Source: Neorhodopirellula pilleata (GTDB taxonomy: Bacteria; Planctomycetota; Planctomycetia; Pirellulales; Pirellulaceae). Taken from it: 64,000 nt of DNA. A program made the translations under genes and the position numbers. The stretch is taken from NCBI RefSeq assembly GCF_007859915.1, contig NZ_SJPM01000002.1:623919-687918 (forward strand), in the 5' to 3' direction. Of this stretch, positions 26,798-36,118 are shown one piece after another (the first letter of the stretch is position 1; each line of letters begins with the position of its first letter). The notes beneath the pieces were generated by a model. That model ran no database searches and had not been told where the DNA came from. It saw nothing but the letters and a program-made list of their open reading frames with translations.

Positions 26798-29518
26798 GTG
26801 AAGTATAAAAACGGACACGTCTCCGAACGCACCCCGAACCGCCTCGATTTTGACTCGCTGGCGGTTCGGTTGCTATCTCGTTTTTCGTGGTTGATCCTGT
26901 TGACGGGTGCGTTGGCAACGCCCCTCCTGATTTACTGGGCTGCGTTGGCGGTCGGTACGAACTCCAACCGTATCGCCGACTGGCTGCCAGCCAATTTGCC
27001 CGAATCGGTCGAACTGAAACAGTTTGATGATTGGTTCGGTGACGGACACTTTGTCATTGTTAGTTGGGACGGCTGCCAAATCGATCTGAACGCTCTACCC
27101 GAAGAATCCCGCAGCGACGACCCGCGATTGGAAAGGTTCGCCGCGACCCTGATTGAGAGAGACGCGGCCGAGAATACACACTTCATCAAAAAGGTCGTCA
27201 CGTCGCGCTCGTTGCTGCGCACGTTGACCGACGAACCGATGAATCTGCCCGCCTCCCGAGCGGTGGAACGATTGACGGGTTCCGCCATCGGACCGGACGG
27301 TCAAGGATGCGCGATCGTATTTCTGTACGACTTTCCCACCGAAAAGCTGCGACAAGCGATCGGGTTTTGGACGCCTCGCTGGATCGACCGGATTGCCGGT
27401 TCGCCGGACAAGTCGCAAGGCTTGTTGTTTCGAACGCTGGTGACGTGTGAGATTCCGCTTGAATCGGCGCACCTTGGCGGGCCGCCGGTCGACAATCTCG
27501 CGATCAACGAAGAAGGCCAACGGACGCTGATTCGTCTGGCCATCGCCGCCGGTGGCTTGGGCCTTGTGTTGTCGTGGTGGTCGCTGCGCAGTATTCGCTT
27601 GACCGTCATCGTGTTCCTGTGTGGCATCCTCAGCACTTGTGGCGCTACCGCGGCGATCTGGATCACGGGTTGCCATGCCGACGCGATCGTGCTGGCGATG
27701 CCGTCATTGATTTACGTGCTGACGATCTCCGGTGCGATTCACTTGGTGAATTATTACCGTGTTGCGGCCGAGGAAACCGGAACGCGGACGGCTGCCGCAC
27801 GCGCCATGGCGATGGGGATGAAGCCGGCGGCGCTGTGCAGCGCGACGACCGCGTTGGGGTTGTTGTCACTGTTGGCAAGTGACTTGACGCCGATCCGAAG
27901 ATTCGGAAGCTTCTCAGCGCTCGGCATGGGTTTGATGTTAATTGCGTTATTTGTACTGTTGCCCGCCGCGCTGCAATTCTTCGGCCGCCACGACGGGTTC
28001 GAACGATCGTCAAAGCATCTCGATCCGGAGACGAAAGCCGGAATGCGATCGTCCACGAAGTCTCACCGATGGAAAACAGCTTGGGTTCGGAGAATGATTC
28101 GCCATCATCGCGGCATCGGGTTAGCCACCGCGATTGGGTTGATCGTCTTATCGTTCGGTCTTCCCCGGATCCAAACCTCGGTCGACTTGCTGAAGTTGTT
28201 CGACGGGAAAACACGTATCCTAGCCGACTACCACTGGCTCGAAGAAAACCTTGGCAACTTGGTTCCTCTTGAGGTGCTGATTCGATTCGATGGACGTCAT
28301 TTGGGTGACAGTTCATCATCAGCCCAAAATCAAACACTCACGATGTTGGATCGCGCCAAAGTCGTTGAAGGCGTTCGCAACGCGATTGATCATCAGTTCG
28401 GAATGCATGGGCAACAGTTGATCTCGACGTCGATGTCCGCGATCGCGTTTATCCCGGAATTGCCAACTCACAATAAGGGCATAAGTGGAGTTGTTCGTTA
28501 CCGAATTTTGAACAGCAAGCTTCAAACCGGACGCCAAGCCCTGATCGAAAGCGGTTACTTGGCGATGGATCTCGAGTCGCAAGACGAACTTTGGCGGATC
28601 AGTTTGCGGGCGGCCGCGTTCAAGGACGTCGACTTTGGCTTGCTTGCGAAAGATATCCGGAATGTCATCGCACCGATGATCGCGCAAGCCAATGTCGAGT
28701 TCAATTCTGGGAAAGATTCAGCGAGCGATCGTCCTGCAGTTTCGGTGATCCACACCGGTGCCATTCCCATTATCTATAAGGCTCAGCGCGAGCTATTGGA
28801 CGGCTTGATCGAAAGCACGCTGTGGTCGTTCCTGACCATCACGCCGCTGTTGATGTGGGTGACACGAGGACTTGCGTCGGGCTTGGTTGCGATGATCCCC
28901 AATCTGCTGCCCGTATTGGCCGTGTTCGGTTCGATGGGCTGGTTGGGGATCCCCATCGACATTGGTTGCATGATGACGGCAAGCATCGCGTTGGGTGTGG
29001 CAGTCGACGATACGATTCACTTTCTGCATTGGTATCGACACTGCCAAACGACTCAGCCGGATCGCAATAGCGCGATCGAAGCGGCGTTTTTGGGATGTTG
29101 CAACCCGACCCTTCAAGCGGCCGTGATCAACGGGTTAGGGCTTTCCGTGTTTCTGCTAAGCACGTTTGTGCCGACCCGTCAGTTCGGATTATTAATGTTG
29201 GTGATTCTCAGTTGCGGCGCCGTTGCCGAATTGGTCCTGTTACCGGCCATCCTGGCCAGCCCCCTGGGAAAGGCTTTCGACCTTCACGGTGGCAAACCGA
29301 CCTCGCAACGTGCGGTAGCGGAGTTCCAACATCACCACCAGCAGCACAACAACAGCGATGCCACCGAAACGAACGATCACACTGTCCTTGTCCATCCACG
29401 GGGCGATAACATCAGCAAACCAGTACATCATTGCGTTGCCGATCAAACTACCCCAAAAGATACTCACGACCTTTCTCGCTCACTAACCAATGCACATGCA
29501 ACCTATCCAACTAGATGA
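26798..29518 (+). CDS. MMPL/RND-superfamily exporter
   Basis: About 906 residues. Two repeated halves each show a membrane segment, a large periplasmic domain and five or six helices. The first set follows LILLTGALATPLLIYWAAL, with a cluster at LGLVLSWWSLRSIRLTVIVFLCG. The second starts RGIGLATAIGLIVLSFGLP, with LDGLIESTLWSFLTITPLLMW and the conserved IALGVAVDDTIHFLHWYR. Members export lipids, hopanoids or siderophores using the proton gradient. The last ~85 codons (from about 29265) are His/Gln/Asn-rich and do not look like transporter sequence; a small membrane-protein gene is encoded antisense there. Start may be this GTG or the TTG at 26783 overlapping the previous gene. Confidence 0.88.
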   Translation: MKYKNGHVSERTPNRLDFDSLAVRLLSRFSWLILLTGALATPLLIYWAALAVGTNSNRIADWLPANLPESVELKQFDDWFGDGHFVIVSWDGCQIDLNALPEESRSDDPRLERFAATLIERDAAENTHFIKKVVTSRSLLRTLTDEPMNLPASRAVERLTGSAIGPDGQGCAIVFLYDFPTEKLRQAIGFWTPRWIDRIAGSPDKSQGLLFRTLVTCEIPLESAHLGGPPVDNLAINEEGQRTLIRLAIAAGGLGLVLSWWSLRSIRLTVIVFLCGILSTCGATAAIWITGCHADAIVLAMPSLIYVLTISGAIHLVNYYRVAAEETGTRTAAARAMAMGMKPAALCSATTALGLLSLLASDLTPIRRFGSFSALGMGLMLIALFVLLPAALQFFGRHDGFERSSKHLDPETKAGMRSSTKSHRWKTAWVRRMIRHHRGIGLATAIGLIVLSFGLPRIQTSVDLLKLFDGKTRILADYHWLEENLGNLVPLEVLIRFDGRHLGDSSSSAQNQTLTMLDRAKVVEGVRNAIDHQFGMHGQQLISTSMSAIAFIPELPTHNKGISGVVRYRILNSKLQTGRQALIESGYLAMDLESQDELWRISLRAAAFKDVDFGLLAKDIRNVIAPMIAQANVEFNSGKDSASDRPAVSVIHTGAIPIIYKAQRELLDGLIESTLWSFLTITPLLMWVTRGLASGLVAMIPNLLPVLAVFGSMGWLGIPIDIGCMMTASIALGVAVDDTIHFLHWYRHCQTTQPDRNSAIEAAFLGCCNPTLQAAVINGLGLSVFLLSTFVPTRQFGLLMLVILSCGAVAELVLLPAILASPLGKAFDLHGGKPTSQRAVAEFQHHHQQHNNSDATETNDHTVLVHPRGDNISKPVHHCVADQTTPKDTHDLSRSLTNAHATYPTR
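29240..29467 (-). CDS. Small membrane protein antisense to the MMPL 3' end
   Basis: A 75-residue open frame starting with GTG at 29467, preceded by AGAAAGG. The product has two hydrophobic segments (MSIFWGSLIGNAMMYWFADV and VRFGGIAVVVLLVVMLELRY) separated by an acidic-basic loop (APWMDKDSVI), then a basic tail (YRTLRGRF) as expected for an inner-membrane protein with its C-terminus inside. It has better protein character than the MMPL reading frame on the other strand, which is His/Asn-rich there. It starts 22 nt from the divergent MFS gene. I do not recognise a family. Confidence 0.5.
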   Translation of the reverse strand: MSIFWGSLIGNAMMYWFADVIAPWMDKDSVIVRFGGIAVVVLLVVMLELRYRTLRGRFATVKVESLSQGAGQDGR

Positions 29519-30911
29519 ACCCCATGACGCTCGTCCGTGGTGGCAACAATTGACGGCTTATCACTGGTTCGTGTTTCTGATGGCGTCGCTTGCGTGGCTG
29601 TTTGATTGCCTCGATCAACAGCTATTCATTCTGTTTCGTGACACGGCTTTAACGAACCTGCTGCCTGAAGGCGCCAACGTGAAAACGTTTGGTGGTTACG
29701 CCACATCGATCTTCGTGGCTGGGTGGGCCACCGGTGGACTGTTTTTCGGATCGCTGGGGGACCGGATCGGGCGGGCCAAGACATTGACGATCACGGTCTT
29801 GCTGTACTCGGTTTTCACAGGACTCTCTGCCTTATCGACATCCTGGGTCGACTTTGCGGTCTACCGTTTTATCACAGGCTTGGGCGTCGGCGGCGTCTTT
29901 GGTTTGGCCGTCGCCTTGATCGCAGATACCCTGCCACCGGGAGCGCGAACGTGGGCCCTTGGTGTACTGCAAGCGCTTTCGGCGATCGGCAACGTGACCG
30001 CCGGATTGATCAGTATGTACATGGGAACGTTGATTTCAGCGCAGCAGATCACGTCCGACCAAGCATGGAAATACGCATTCTTGGTCGGCGCCATTCCGGC
30101 TTTCTTATGCGTCTTCATTCAGTTGCGATTGAAAGAACCCCAAAAGTGGACCGAAGCACGGGAGGCGGGGCGATTGAGCGGCGTCAAGTTCGGCTCGTAC
30201 GCTTCGCTGCTCGGCCCCGGACGATGGCGCAAACCAGCCATTCTTGGAATTCTGCTCTGTATCACCGGCGTCATCGGGCTGTGGGGAATCGGTTTCTTCG
30301 CGCCAGAACTGGTCGGCGATGTCATCCATACCTCACTGAAAGACAAAGGCCTCAGCGACACCGAGATCGCCAGCCAAGCGACGTATTACAAGGGGCTCAA
30401 TAGTATCATCCAGAATGTAGGTGCTTTTTTGGGAATGCTATCTTTCGCCTATATCGCCCAGCGAACAGGTCGAAAGTTTGCCTTCGCGATCGCCTTCATC
30501 GGTGCCTTTCTAGCGACGAACTTGTACTTTCGCATGTTCCAAGGCGTCGATCAATTGTGGATGAGCGGGGTGATGGGATACTTTCAATTGGCGTTATTTG
30601 CCGGGTTCGCGATCTACTTGCCCGAGTTGTTTCCCACTCGACTGCGTAGTACGGGGACCAGTTTTTGCTACAACGTCGGGCGATTTCTTGCCGCCACGGG
30701 GCCATTCACCTTGGGATTGTTACAACAGAAATTAGGCGAATCAGCGATCGCGAAACTTCCCGAAACCGCGAATGCTGTGGCAAGAGATGCCGCCCGATTG
30801 TCTGCGTTTCGGGATGCAACCTCCTGGGTCAGTCTCGTGTTCATCGCCGGTTTAGTTGTCGTTTATTTTCTCCCCGAAACCAAGGGACAACCACTTCCCG
30901 AAGACGACTAA
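29490..30911 (+). CDS. Major facilitator superfamily transporter
   Basis: 473 residues with about twelve hydrophobic segments. WLFDCLDQQLFIL in TM1 and GSLGDRIGRAKTLT, the MFS motif A, identify the family. YRFITGLGVGGVFGLAVAL and the C-terminal LFAGFAIYLPELFPTRLRSTG resemble the metabolite:proton symporter / sugar-transporter branch. The substrate cannot be read from sequence. It starts inside the last 29 nt of the MMPL open frame, consistent with tight packing; a second Met two codons downstream is an alternative start. Confidence 0.9.
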   Translation: MHMQPIQLDEPHDARPWWQQLTAYHWFVFLMASLAWLFDCLDQQLFILFRDTALTNLLPEGANVKTFGGYATSIFVAGWATGGLFFGSLGDRIGRAKTLTITVLLYSVFTGLSALSTSWVDFAVYRFITGLGVGGVFGLAVALIADTLPPGARTWALGVLQALSAIGNVTAGLISMYMGTLISAQQITSDQAWKYAFLVGAIPAFLCVFIQLRLKEPQKWTEAREAGRLSGVKFGSYASLLGPGRWRKPAILGILLCITGVIGLWGIGFFAPELVGDVIHTSLKDKGLSDTEIASQATYYKGLNSIIQNVGAFLGMLSFAYIAQRTGRKFAFAIAFIGAFLATNLYFRMFQGVDQLWMSGVMGYFQLALFAGFAIYLPELFPTRLRSTGTSFCYNVGRFLAATGPFTLGLLQQKLGESAIAKLPETANAVARDAARLSAFRDATSWVSLVFIAGLVVVYFLPETKGQPLPEDD

Positions 30912-31008
30912 CGGTGGACAAGGGAATGAGTGGTGATTTGTTTTCGATTTGCGACGCAGAGTCGTTTTTGTTTTCCTGGCTGATATCAACGTTTGCGGCG
31001 ATTGACCG

Positions 31009-31986
31009 ATGATGCGAACACTGGAGTTTGAAACGAAAGGCGAAATCCAAGGCAAGGCCAAGGAATCTGTCGGCGACGAATTCGCTCATTCCCCCAAACA
31101 AGATGCCTTGATCTGGATCGACATCGAGGCTCCAACCGAATCGGAACTGGCAATGCTCGCCAACCGGTTCGGATTTCATCCCCTGGAGATCGAGGACTGC
31201 ACGCACTTTGACCAACGCCCCAAGCTGGAAGATTACGACGATCACTTATTCATCGTGACTCACGGTTTTTGCCTTCTTTCGACGATGGCGGACGAAGCGC
31301 ATATTCAAGAGTTGCATTCGTTCTTGGGAAAGAACTACCTAGTTACGGTTCACGATGAACCATCACCCTCGCTCAACGGTGTTTGGAGTCGACTAGCGGC
31401 GGATGCTACCGCCGCGCGACGCGGTGTCGATTTCATTCGCTATCTGATCGCCGATGCCGTAGTCGACTCGATGTTCCCGGTCATCGACCGATTGGCCATC
31501 GAGATCGAAGGCATCGAAGAAGCCCTGCTCAATCAAGGGTCCACCGCAGCCAATTTAAAGGAGATGCTTCGACTGAAGCGACAGCTTATTTCGATGCGTC
31601 GCGTTTTGCCGCAACAAAGAGACGTGCTTTCTCAACTGTCAAAACGAGAGGGAGGATTTATCAGTGAGAAGACTTCGCCCTATCTCCGAGACGTCTACGA
31701 TCATCTGCTGAGAATCAATGAATCGATTGAACTCAATCGTGAACTACTAGGCAACGTGCTCGATGCATTTCAATGGGTCGTATCGCAGCGCACCAACGAC
31801 ATTATGAAGCGATTGACGATCGTCAGCGCGATCTTCTTGCCGTTGACGTTTATCACAGGATTCTTCGGGCAAAACTTTGAAAGCTTGCCGTTCGACTCCA
31901 AAGGGTGGATGTCGGCGATGCTTGTCAGTTGTGCCATCGTGCCCGTCACGATGCTTTGGTTTTTTCTTCGAAGTCGTTGGCTGTAA
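31009..31986 (+). CDS. corA: CorA-family divalent metal transporter
   Basis: 325 residues. A long acidic N-terminal cytoplasmic domain (LIWIDIEAPTESELAML, HPLEIEDC, PKLEDYDDHLFIV) and the stalk helix lead to two C-terminal membrane helices: IFLPLTFITGFFGQNF and WMSAMLVSCAIVPVTMLWFFL. The pore signature, normally GMN, reads GQN here. CorA proteins form pentamers that admit magnesium or cobalt; the exact ion cannot be inferred with the changed motif. The protein ends in the basic SRW tail typical of the family. It is followed by a Ca/Na exchanger gene 109 nt away, so the two may be functionally linked in cation balance. Confidence 0.9.
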   Translation: MMRTLEFETKGEIQGKAKESVGDEFAHSPKQDALIWIDIEAPTESELAMLANRFGFHPLEIEDCTHFDQRPKLEDYDDHLFIVTHGFCLLSTMADEAHIQELHSFLGKNYLVTVHDEPSPSLNGVWSRLAADATAARRGVDFIRYLIADAVVDSMFPVIDRLAIEIEGIEEALLNQGSTAANLKEMLRLKRQLISMRRVLPQQRDVLSQLSKREGGFISEKTSPYLRDVYDHLLRINESIELNRELLGNVLDAFQWVVSQRTNDIMKRLTIVSAIFLPLTFITGFFGQNFESLPFDSKGWMSAMLVSCAIVPVTMLWFFLRSRWL

Positions 31987-32028
31987 TGGCGACGAATACA
32001 GTGTCTGTTGAGCGACGTCATGTTCTCG

Positions 32029-32046
32029 CGGCATCACGTGATGCCG
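32029..32046. terminator. 18-bp perfect palindrome after corA, possible terminator
   Basis: CGGCATCAC joined to its own complement GTGATGCCG, followed by TCTTTCT. As RNA it would give a 7-bp stem with an ACGT loop and a weak U-rich tail; as DNA it is a symmetric site that a dimeric protein could bind. It is 43 nt past the corA stop and 50 nt before the exchanger start. Confidence 0.45.
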
Positions 32047-32095
32047 TCTTTCTAACCTCAAAACGATACGTCCAGCGACGTTAAAGTGAATTTCG

Positions 32096-33199
32096 ATGAA
32101 TGATACGGTATGGGCCTCGCTACAGATGTTAGGGGGCCTGATGGTTTTGGTCGGTGGCGGGGAGCTGCTAGTCCGCGGAGCTTCGAATCTGGCTGTTGCC
32201 GCGAAAATTTCTCCTCTTGTGATCGGCTTGACGGTCGTGGCGTTTGGAACGAGCGCGCCTGAGCTTGCGGTTTCGGTGCAAGCATCCTTCGCCGGCAGCG
32301 CTGACTTGGCGATCGGCAACGTGGTGGGCAGCAACATTTTCAACGTGCTGTTCATCCTGGGACTGTCAGCGTTGATCATTCCGTTGGTGGTCGCCAGCGA
32401 GTTCATCCGTCGAGACGTCCCGATCATGATCGGCGTTTCGATGCTAATGCTGATCGTAAGCTTGGACGGTCGAATCGGCCGATTCGACGGCGCGGTCCTG
32501 TTTTCGGGGATCGTCGCCTACACGTGGTGGTGCATTCGGGCGAGTCGAAAAGAAAATCAACTCGTTCAAGACGAATTCGCAAACGAATGGTCGGCAAAGA
32601 ATTCTGGAAAATCCTCGATTTGGATCAACCTGGTTTTGATTCTATGCGGGCTGTTCCTTTTGGTCGCCGGATCAAACTGGCTACTCGATGGAGCGGTGAT
32701 AATCGCCAAAAGCTTTGGTGTCAGTGAGTTGGTCATTGGATTGACCATCGTCGCCGCCGGTACTTCATTGCCTGAATTGGCGACGTCCATCATTGCCGCG
32801 ATCAAGGGGGAACGCGACATCGCCGTCGGCAACATTGTCGGTAGCAACGTCTTTAATGTTTTGTGCGTGCTGGGACTGTCTGGGCTGTTAGCGCCCGACG
32901 GGATTGGCGTCAGTGCTGCCGCGATTCGGTTCGACATTCCCGTGATGATCGCGGTCGCGATCGCGTGTTGGCCGATCTTCGTCACCGGCAACCTGATTGC
33001 ACGTTGGGAAGGCGCCGTCTTCCTGTTTTATTACTTGGCCTACACGGCGCATCTGGTCCTCGCAGCGACCGATCACGACTTGCGTCACACCATTGGCGAC
33101 GTGATGCTGCTGTTTGTCATTCCGCTGACTGTCTTGACCTTGGCGATTACGATGTGGCGATCTCACACCAATGCAGGACTGAGTAACAAACCGAGTTAA
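32096..33199 (+). CDS. Calcium/sodium antiporter of the CaCA (YrbG-like) family
   Basis: 367 residues with about ten membrane helices in two inverted halves. Each half carries the alpha-repeat motifs: VVAFGTSAPELAVSVQA with GNVVGSNIFNVLFILG in the first, and VAAGTSLPELATSIIAA with GNIVGSNVFNVLCVLG in the second. These acidic and Asn residues form the Ca/Na binding site. It exchanges sodium for calcium across the inner membrane. The linker between halves (RASRKENQLVQDEF) is short and charged. Confidence 0.93.
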   Translation: MNDTVWASLQMLGGLMVLVGGGELLVRGASNLAVAAKISPLVIGLTVVAFGTSAPELAVSVQASFAGSADLAIGNVVGSNIFNVLFILGLSALIIPLVVASEFIRRDVPIMIGVSMLMLIVSLDGRIGRFDGAVLFSGIVAYTWWCIRASRKENQLVQDEFANEWSAKNSGKSSIWINLVLILCGLFLLVAGSNWLLDGAVIIAKSFGVSELVIGLTIVAAGTSLPELATSIIAAIKGERDIAVGNIVGSNVFNVLCVLGLSGLLAPDGIGVSAAAIRFDIPVMIAVAIACWPIFVTGNLIARWEGAVFLFYYLAYTAHLVLAATDHDLRHTIGDVMLLFVIPLTVLTLAITMWRSHTNAGLSNKPS

Positions 33200-33396
33200 A
33201 CGAATGCCTTCGTGTAAGTCTCTTGGTTGTTTACGGCATTGCGGGTTTGAAGGCAAAGTAGCGGCCTCTACTATCGCAGCGACATTGGCGATCGAATAGG
33301 ATGAGGGGATGCGTTCGGCGGTCAACATTGCCGGAAGAACGCCGTGCCGAACTAAAGGTCGGACAAGACCTCGCTGGATGCCCAATTGCGAATCTG

Positions 33397-34221
33397 ATGA
33401 AACACGCCTCTTTATTCCTGATCTGCCTTTGGTGGGCTGATTCACTAAATGCCACGGCGGAACAGCCCGCACAGCAAGTCGCCGACGTTCCAAACCTTGT
33501 GGCCTTCTGGACGTTTGGTGATGCGGAAGGGGAGCCCAAACGATCGCTGGTGAATCCAGCACTCGAGCTTCTGGAACAGAACGGCCCCATCAAAGCTCTC
33601 GATGGCGGCCCATTCGGCAGTGCCATCAAGATCAATCAAGGACAATGGCTGTCGATCCCGCGAGAGAAGATCGGTCCGCTGAACATCCATGGCCCCGACG
33701 CGCAGGTCACCGTGGTGGCCTGGATCTACCGCAATCAAACGAGTCATTGGCAGGCTATCGCAGGCGTATGGGACGAGACTCGCAATCGTCGACAGTATTG
33801 CCTCTTCCTCAATGCCGCTAAGCAAACAGACTTTAGGACGATGACACGGACGCCTTCGAAAGACCGGTTTCAAGGGCACGTATCATCCATCGGCGGCCGA
33901 ACTCCAGACGAAGAGGCCTGCATTACGTATGCGACGTCCGGACAGACGGTCCCGTTGGGCGAGTGGCAATCGCTCGCAATGACCTACGATGGCGAGGAAG
34001 TCCGACTGTATCTCAACGGAAGTCTGAGTCAGGCCGAAGGGATGAACCCTTTCCCCTATCGGCAAGGTTTGTTCGATGGACAAGATGACGGTGCGGACTT
34101 TACCGTCGGTTCGGTGAATGTCGCGGGCAAACCCGGCAATTTCCTCGGTGCGACGCTGGGCGGTATCGCGATCTTCGACCGGGCATTGACCGCGGGCGAG
34201 ATCGCCTCTCTTCCGAAGTAG
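33397..34221 (+). CDS. Secreted LamG-domain protein
   Basis: 274 residues with an N-terminal signal ([21 protein letters not shown]) and a concanavalin A-like LamG fold: [41 protein letters not shown] and [15 protein letters not shown] are the characteristic strands of the LamG/pentraxin group. No enzymatic domain is attached, so a carbohydrate- or protein-binding role on the cell surface or in the periplasm is likely. I chose the ATG at 33397, which opens directly with the signal peptide; the frame is open upstream to 33301. Confidence 0.85.
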   Translation: MKHASLFLICLWWADSLNATAEQPAQQVADVPNLVAFWTFGDAEGEPKRSLVNPALELLEQNGPIKALDGGPFGSAIKINQGQWLSIPREKIGPLNIHGPDAQVTVVAWIYRNQTSHWQAIAGVWDETRNRRQYCLFLNAAKQTDFRTMTRTPSKDRFQGHVSSIGGRTPDEEACITYATSGQTVPLGEWQSLAMTYDGEEVRLYLNGSLSQAEGMNPFPYRQGLFDGQDDGADFTVGSVNVAGKPGNFLGATLGGIAIFDRALTAGEIASLPK

Positions 34222-34381
34222 CAAGCTAAGCGTCGATGATAGTTGGCATCTTTTGTCTTTGTTTGTTTTTCAGGAATGCGTGAGAATACAGTCATCGCGG
34301 ATGGAAGCAGCGAAAGAGATCATCTACCTCAGCACGGTCACTGGTCCGGTGAGAAAATGCTTCGCATCACGCAGCCATATT

Positions 34382-34708
34382 CTACGAACTCCTTTGATCG
34401 GTTCGTGGACCATGCGGTAACACCAGCATGAGAATCCCGACGACCAACAAAATGAATGAGCCGCCGCCGATAATGTAGATTCTCTTAAGCGCCGCCTGTG
34501 CGAGATCTGCGGGTTTAGCAGGCTTGACGCCCGGATCCCGCGTGTCAAAGAGTTCGGGGCCTACGATTTCCAATAGCGGCATTGAGTCGGGAGATGGTGG
34601 CAATTCTGATGTGGCTGCACTATTCAACTCACGCCAAGCCATGACCGCGAAAACTGTCAACGCTAGACCAAGCAAACCAGCGCATATTCCGAGAACTTTT
34701 AGAAGCAT
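34382..34708 (-). CDS. Small two-helix membrane protein of unknown function
   Basis: 108 residues from the ATG at 34708, which is preceded by AGGA at 8-nt spacing and decides against the longer frame to 34747. One helix is at the N-terminus (MLLKVLGICAGLLGLALTVF), one near the C-terminus (IYIIGGGSFILLVVGILMLV), with a Pro/Ser-rich loop between (SELPPSPDSMPLLEIVG). The ends are basic. I do not recognise a family. It stands alone between the LamG gene and the DUF1501 operon. Confidence 0.7.
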   Translation of the reverse strand: MLLKVLGICAGLLGLALTVFAVMAWRELNSAATSELPPSPDSMPLLEIVGPELFDTRDPGVKPAKPADLAQAALKRIYIIGGGSFILLVVGILMLVLPHGPRTDQRSS

Positions 34709-34808
34709 TGTTGTTTCCTGTTTGGTAACAGATCGAACACGCCGCACGGTTGCACCGGATCAATGCCGAAGAGTGCTACCCAGTTGCGGCTTCGCCGCAT
34801 TGAGGATT

Positions 34809-36116
34809 TTAAGTTTGTAGCAACTCGTTGATCACGCGTCCATCACTTCGAAACATCGGGCGACCGATGGGGGTTTGGTACTCGTGGCTCGGTTCAAGCC
34901 CCAAGGCGGTGTGGATGGTTGCGTGTAGATCCGCGATCGTTAGCGAATCGGCGACGTGTCCTTCAGCTTTGTCCGCTTTCAAATCACTGGACGTGGCGCC
35001 GTGGACATAGCCGCGTCGGAAACGTCCGCCGGCAAGCAGCGTACTGAAACCGTGTGGCCAATGGTCTCGGCCTGACGCCGGGTTAATCGACGGCGTCCGA
35101 CCGAATTCACCGCCACATACGACGAGCGTGGAATCGAGCAAACCGCGGTCTTCCAGTCTCGCCAATAGCGCCGCCAGTGCGGGATCAAGCCGAGCGGTCG
35201 CTGACGCTTGCAGGCCGTGATTGTTCACATGAGAGTCCCAACCGGTCAGCGTCACTTCCACGCAACGTACACCGACTTCGATCAAACGGGCCGCCGCCAA
35301 ACACCCACGTCCGAACGGGTCGTCGCCGAACGACTCCAGAGCGGAAGCGGACTCGTTGGTCACATCAAACGCGGAAAGCTGATCGCTGGACATCATCCGG
35401 CGGGCGGCCTGCGTGCTCGCTTGGTGCAACGTTCGGTTGGATTGCAGATCGACGAGTCGTCGCCGCGCGAACTGCGGTTCCAAGATCGACTGCAGGTCCT
35501 CCAGCCGTTTGGCCAAGCGATCGTCATCGACACGGGCTTTCACGTCCGGCACGGGGGACTCGGGGTCGCCGGTGCGAAAGGCGTCAAAGCGAGCCCCCAA
35601 AAATCCGCCCCGCCCCGGTGCACCGCCTGGCAAAATCGATATGTGTCGTGGGATGTCTGCACCGGCCTCGTCGGCTTGGCACAACACCGCGCCGATCGAC
35701 GGGTGGACCAAGGTCGGGTCGGGTCGGTAGCCCGTTTTGATGTTGTAGATCGCCCGTTCGTGATCGCCTTCTTTGCCGACAACGCTTCGCACCAAAGTCG
35801 CTAAGTGCATCTTCTCGGCCGTTGCGGGAAGCAAATCGGAAATCTGTAAATCGGGGACACTGGTGGCGATCGCTTGAGTTTCGCCACCGACTTTGGTTCC
35901 GGGTTTCGGGTCGAACGTCTCGAGTTGACTGGGGCCACCTTCGAGCCACAACAAAATCACGCTCACAGGCGGTGCTTTCGGATCGGCCGACTTTTCGGCC
36001 GCTAACGTCAATTGCCGGGCCAGGCCGGAGAGCATCAAGCCGCCTCCCGCACCAAGCAAACGGCGACGCGAGAAGTGGGTAAATGGATCGCAAACGCGGG
36101 GGGACGTGTAGTTCAT
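34809..36116 (-). CDS. DUF1501 Tat-exported protein
   Basis: 435 residues from the ATG at 36116, two nucleotides after the stop of the DUF1549 gene. The N-terminus FSRRRLLGAGGGLMLSGLA is a twin-arginine signal. The rest belongs to DUF1501 (alkaline-phosphatase/sulfatase-like fold): VILLWLEGGPSQLETFDPKPG, KMHLATLVRSV, ETGIGPD-type segment KTGYRPDPTLVHPSIG, CVEVTLTGWDSHVNNH and VVCGGEFGRTPSINP. Such proteins are paired in planctomycetes with DUF1549/DUF1553 proteins, as here. Function is unproven; degradation of sulfated or other complex carbon is suspected. Confidence 0.93.
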   Translation of the reverse strand: MNYTSPRVCDPFTHFSRRRLLGAGGGLMLSGLARQLTLAAEKSADPKAPPVSVILLWLEGGPSQLETFDPKPGTKVGGETQAIATSVPDLQISDLLPATAEKMHLATLVRSVVGKEGDHERAIYNIKTGYRPDPTLVHPSIGAVLCQADEAGADIPRHISILPGGAPGRGGFLGARFDAFRTGDPESPVPDVKARVDDDRLAKRLEDLQSILEPQFARRRLVDLQSNRTLHQASTQAARRMMSSDQLSAFDVTNESASALESFGDDPFGRGCLAAARLIEVGVRCVEVTLTGWDSHVNNHGLQASATARLDPALAALLARLEDRGLLDSTLVVCGGEFGRTPSINPASGRDHWPHGFSTLLAGGRFRRGYVHGATSSDLKADKAEGHVADSLTIADLHATIHTALGLEPSHEYQTPIGRPMFRSDGRVINELLQT

Positions 36117-36118
36117 GA

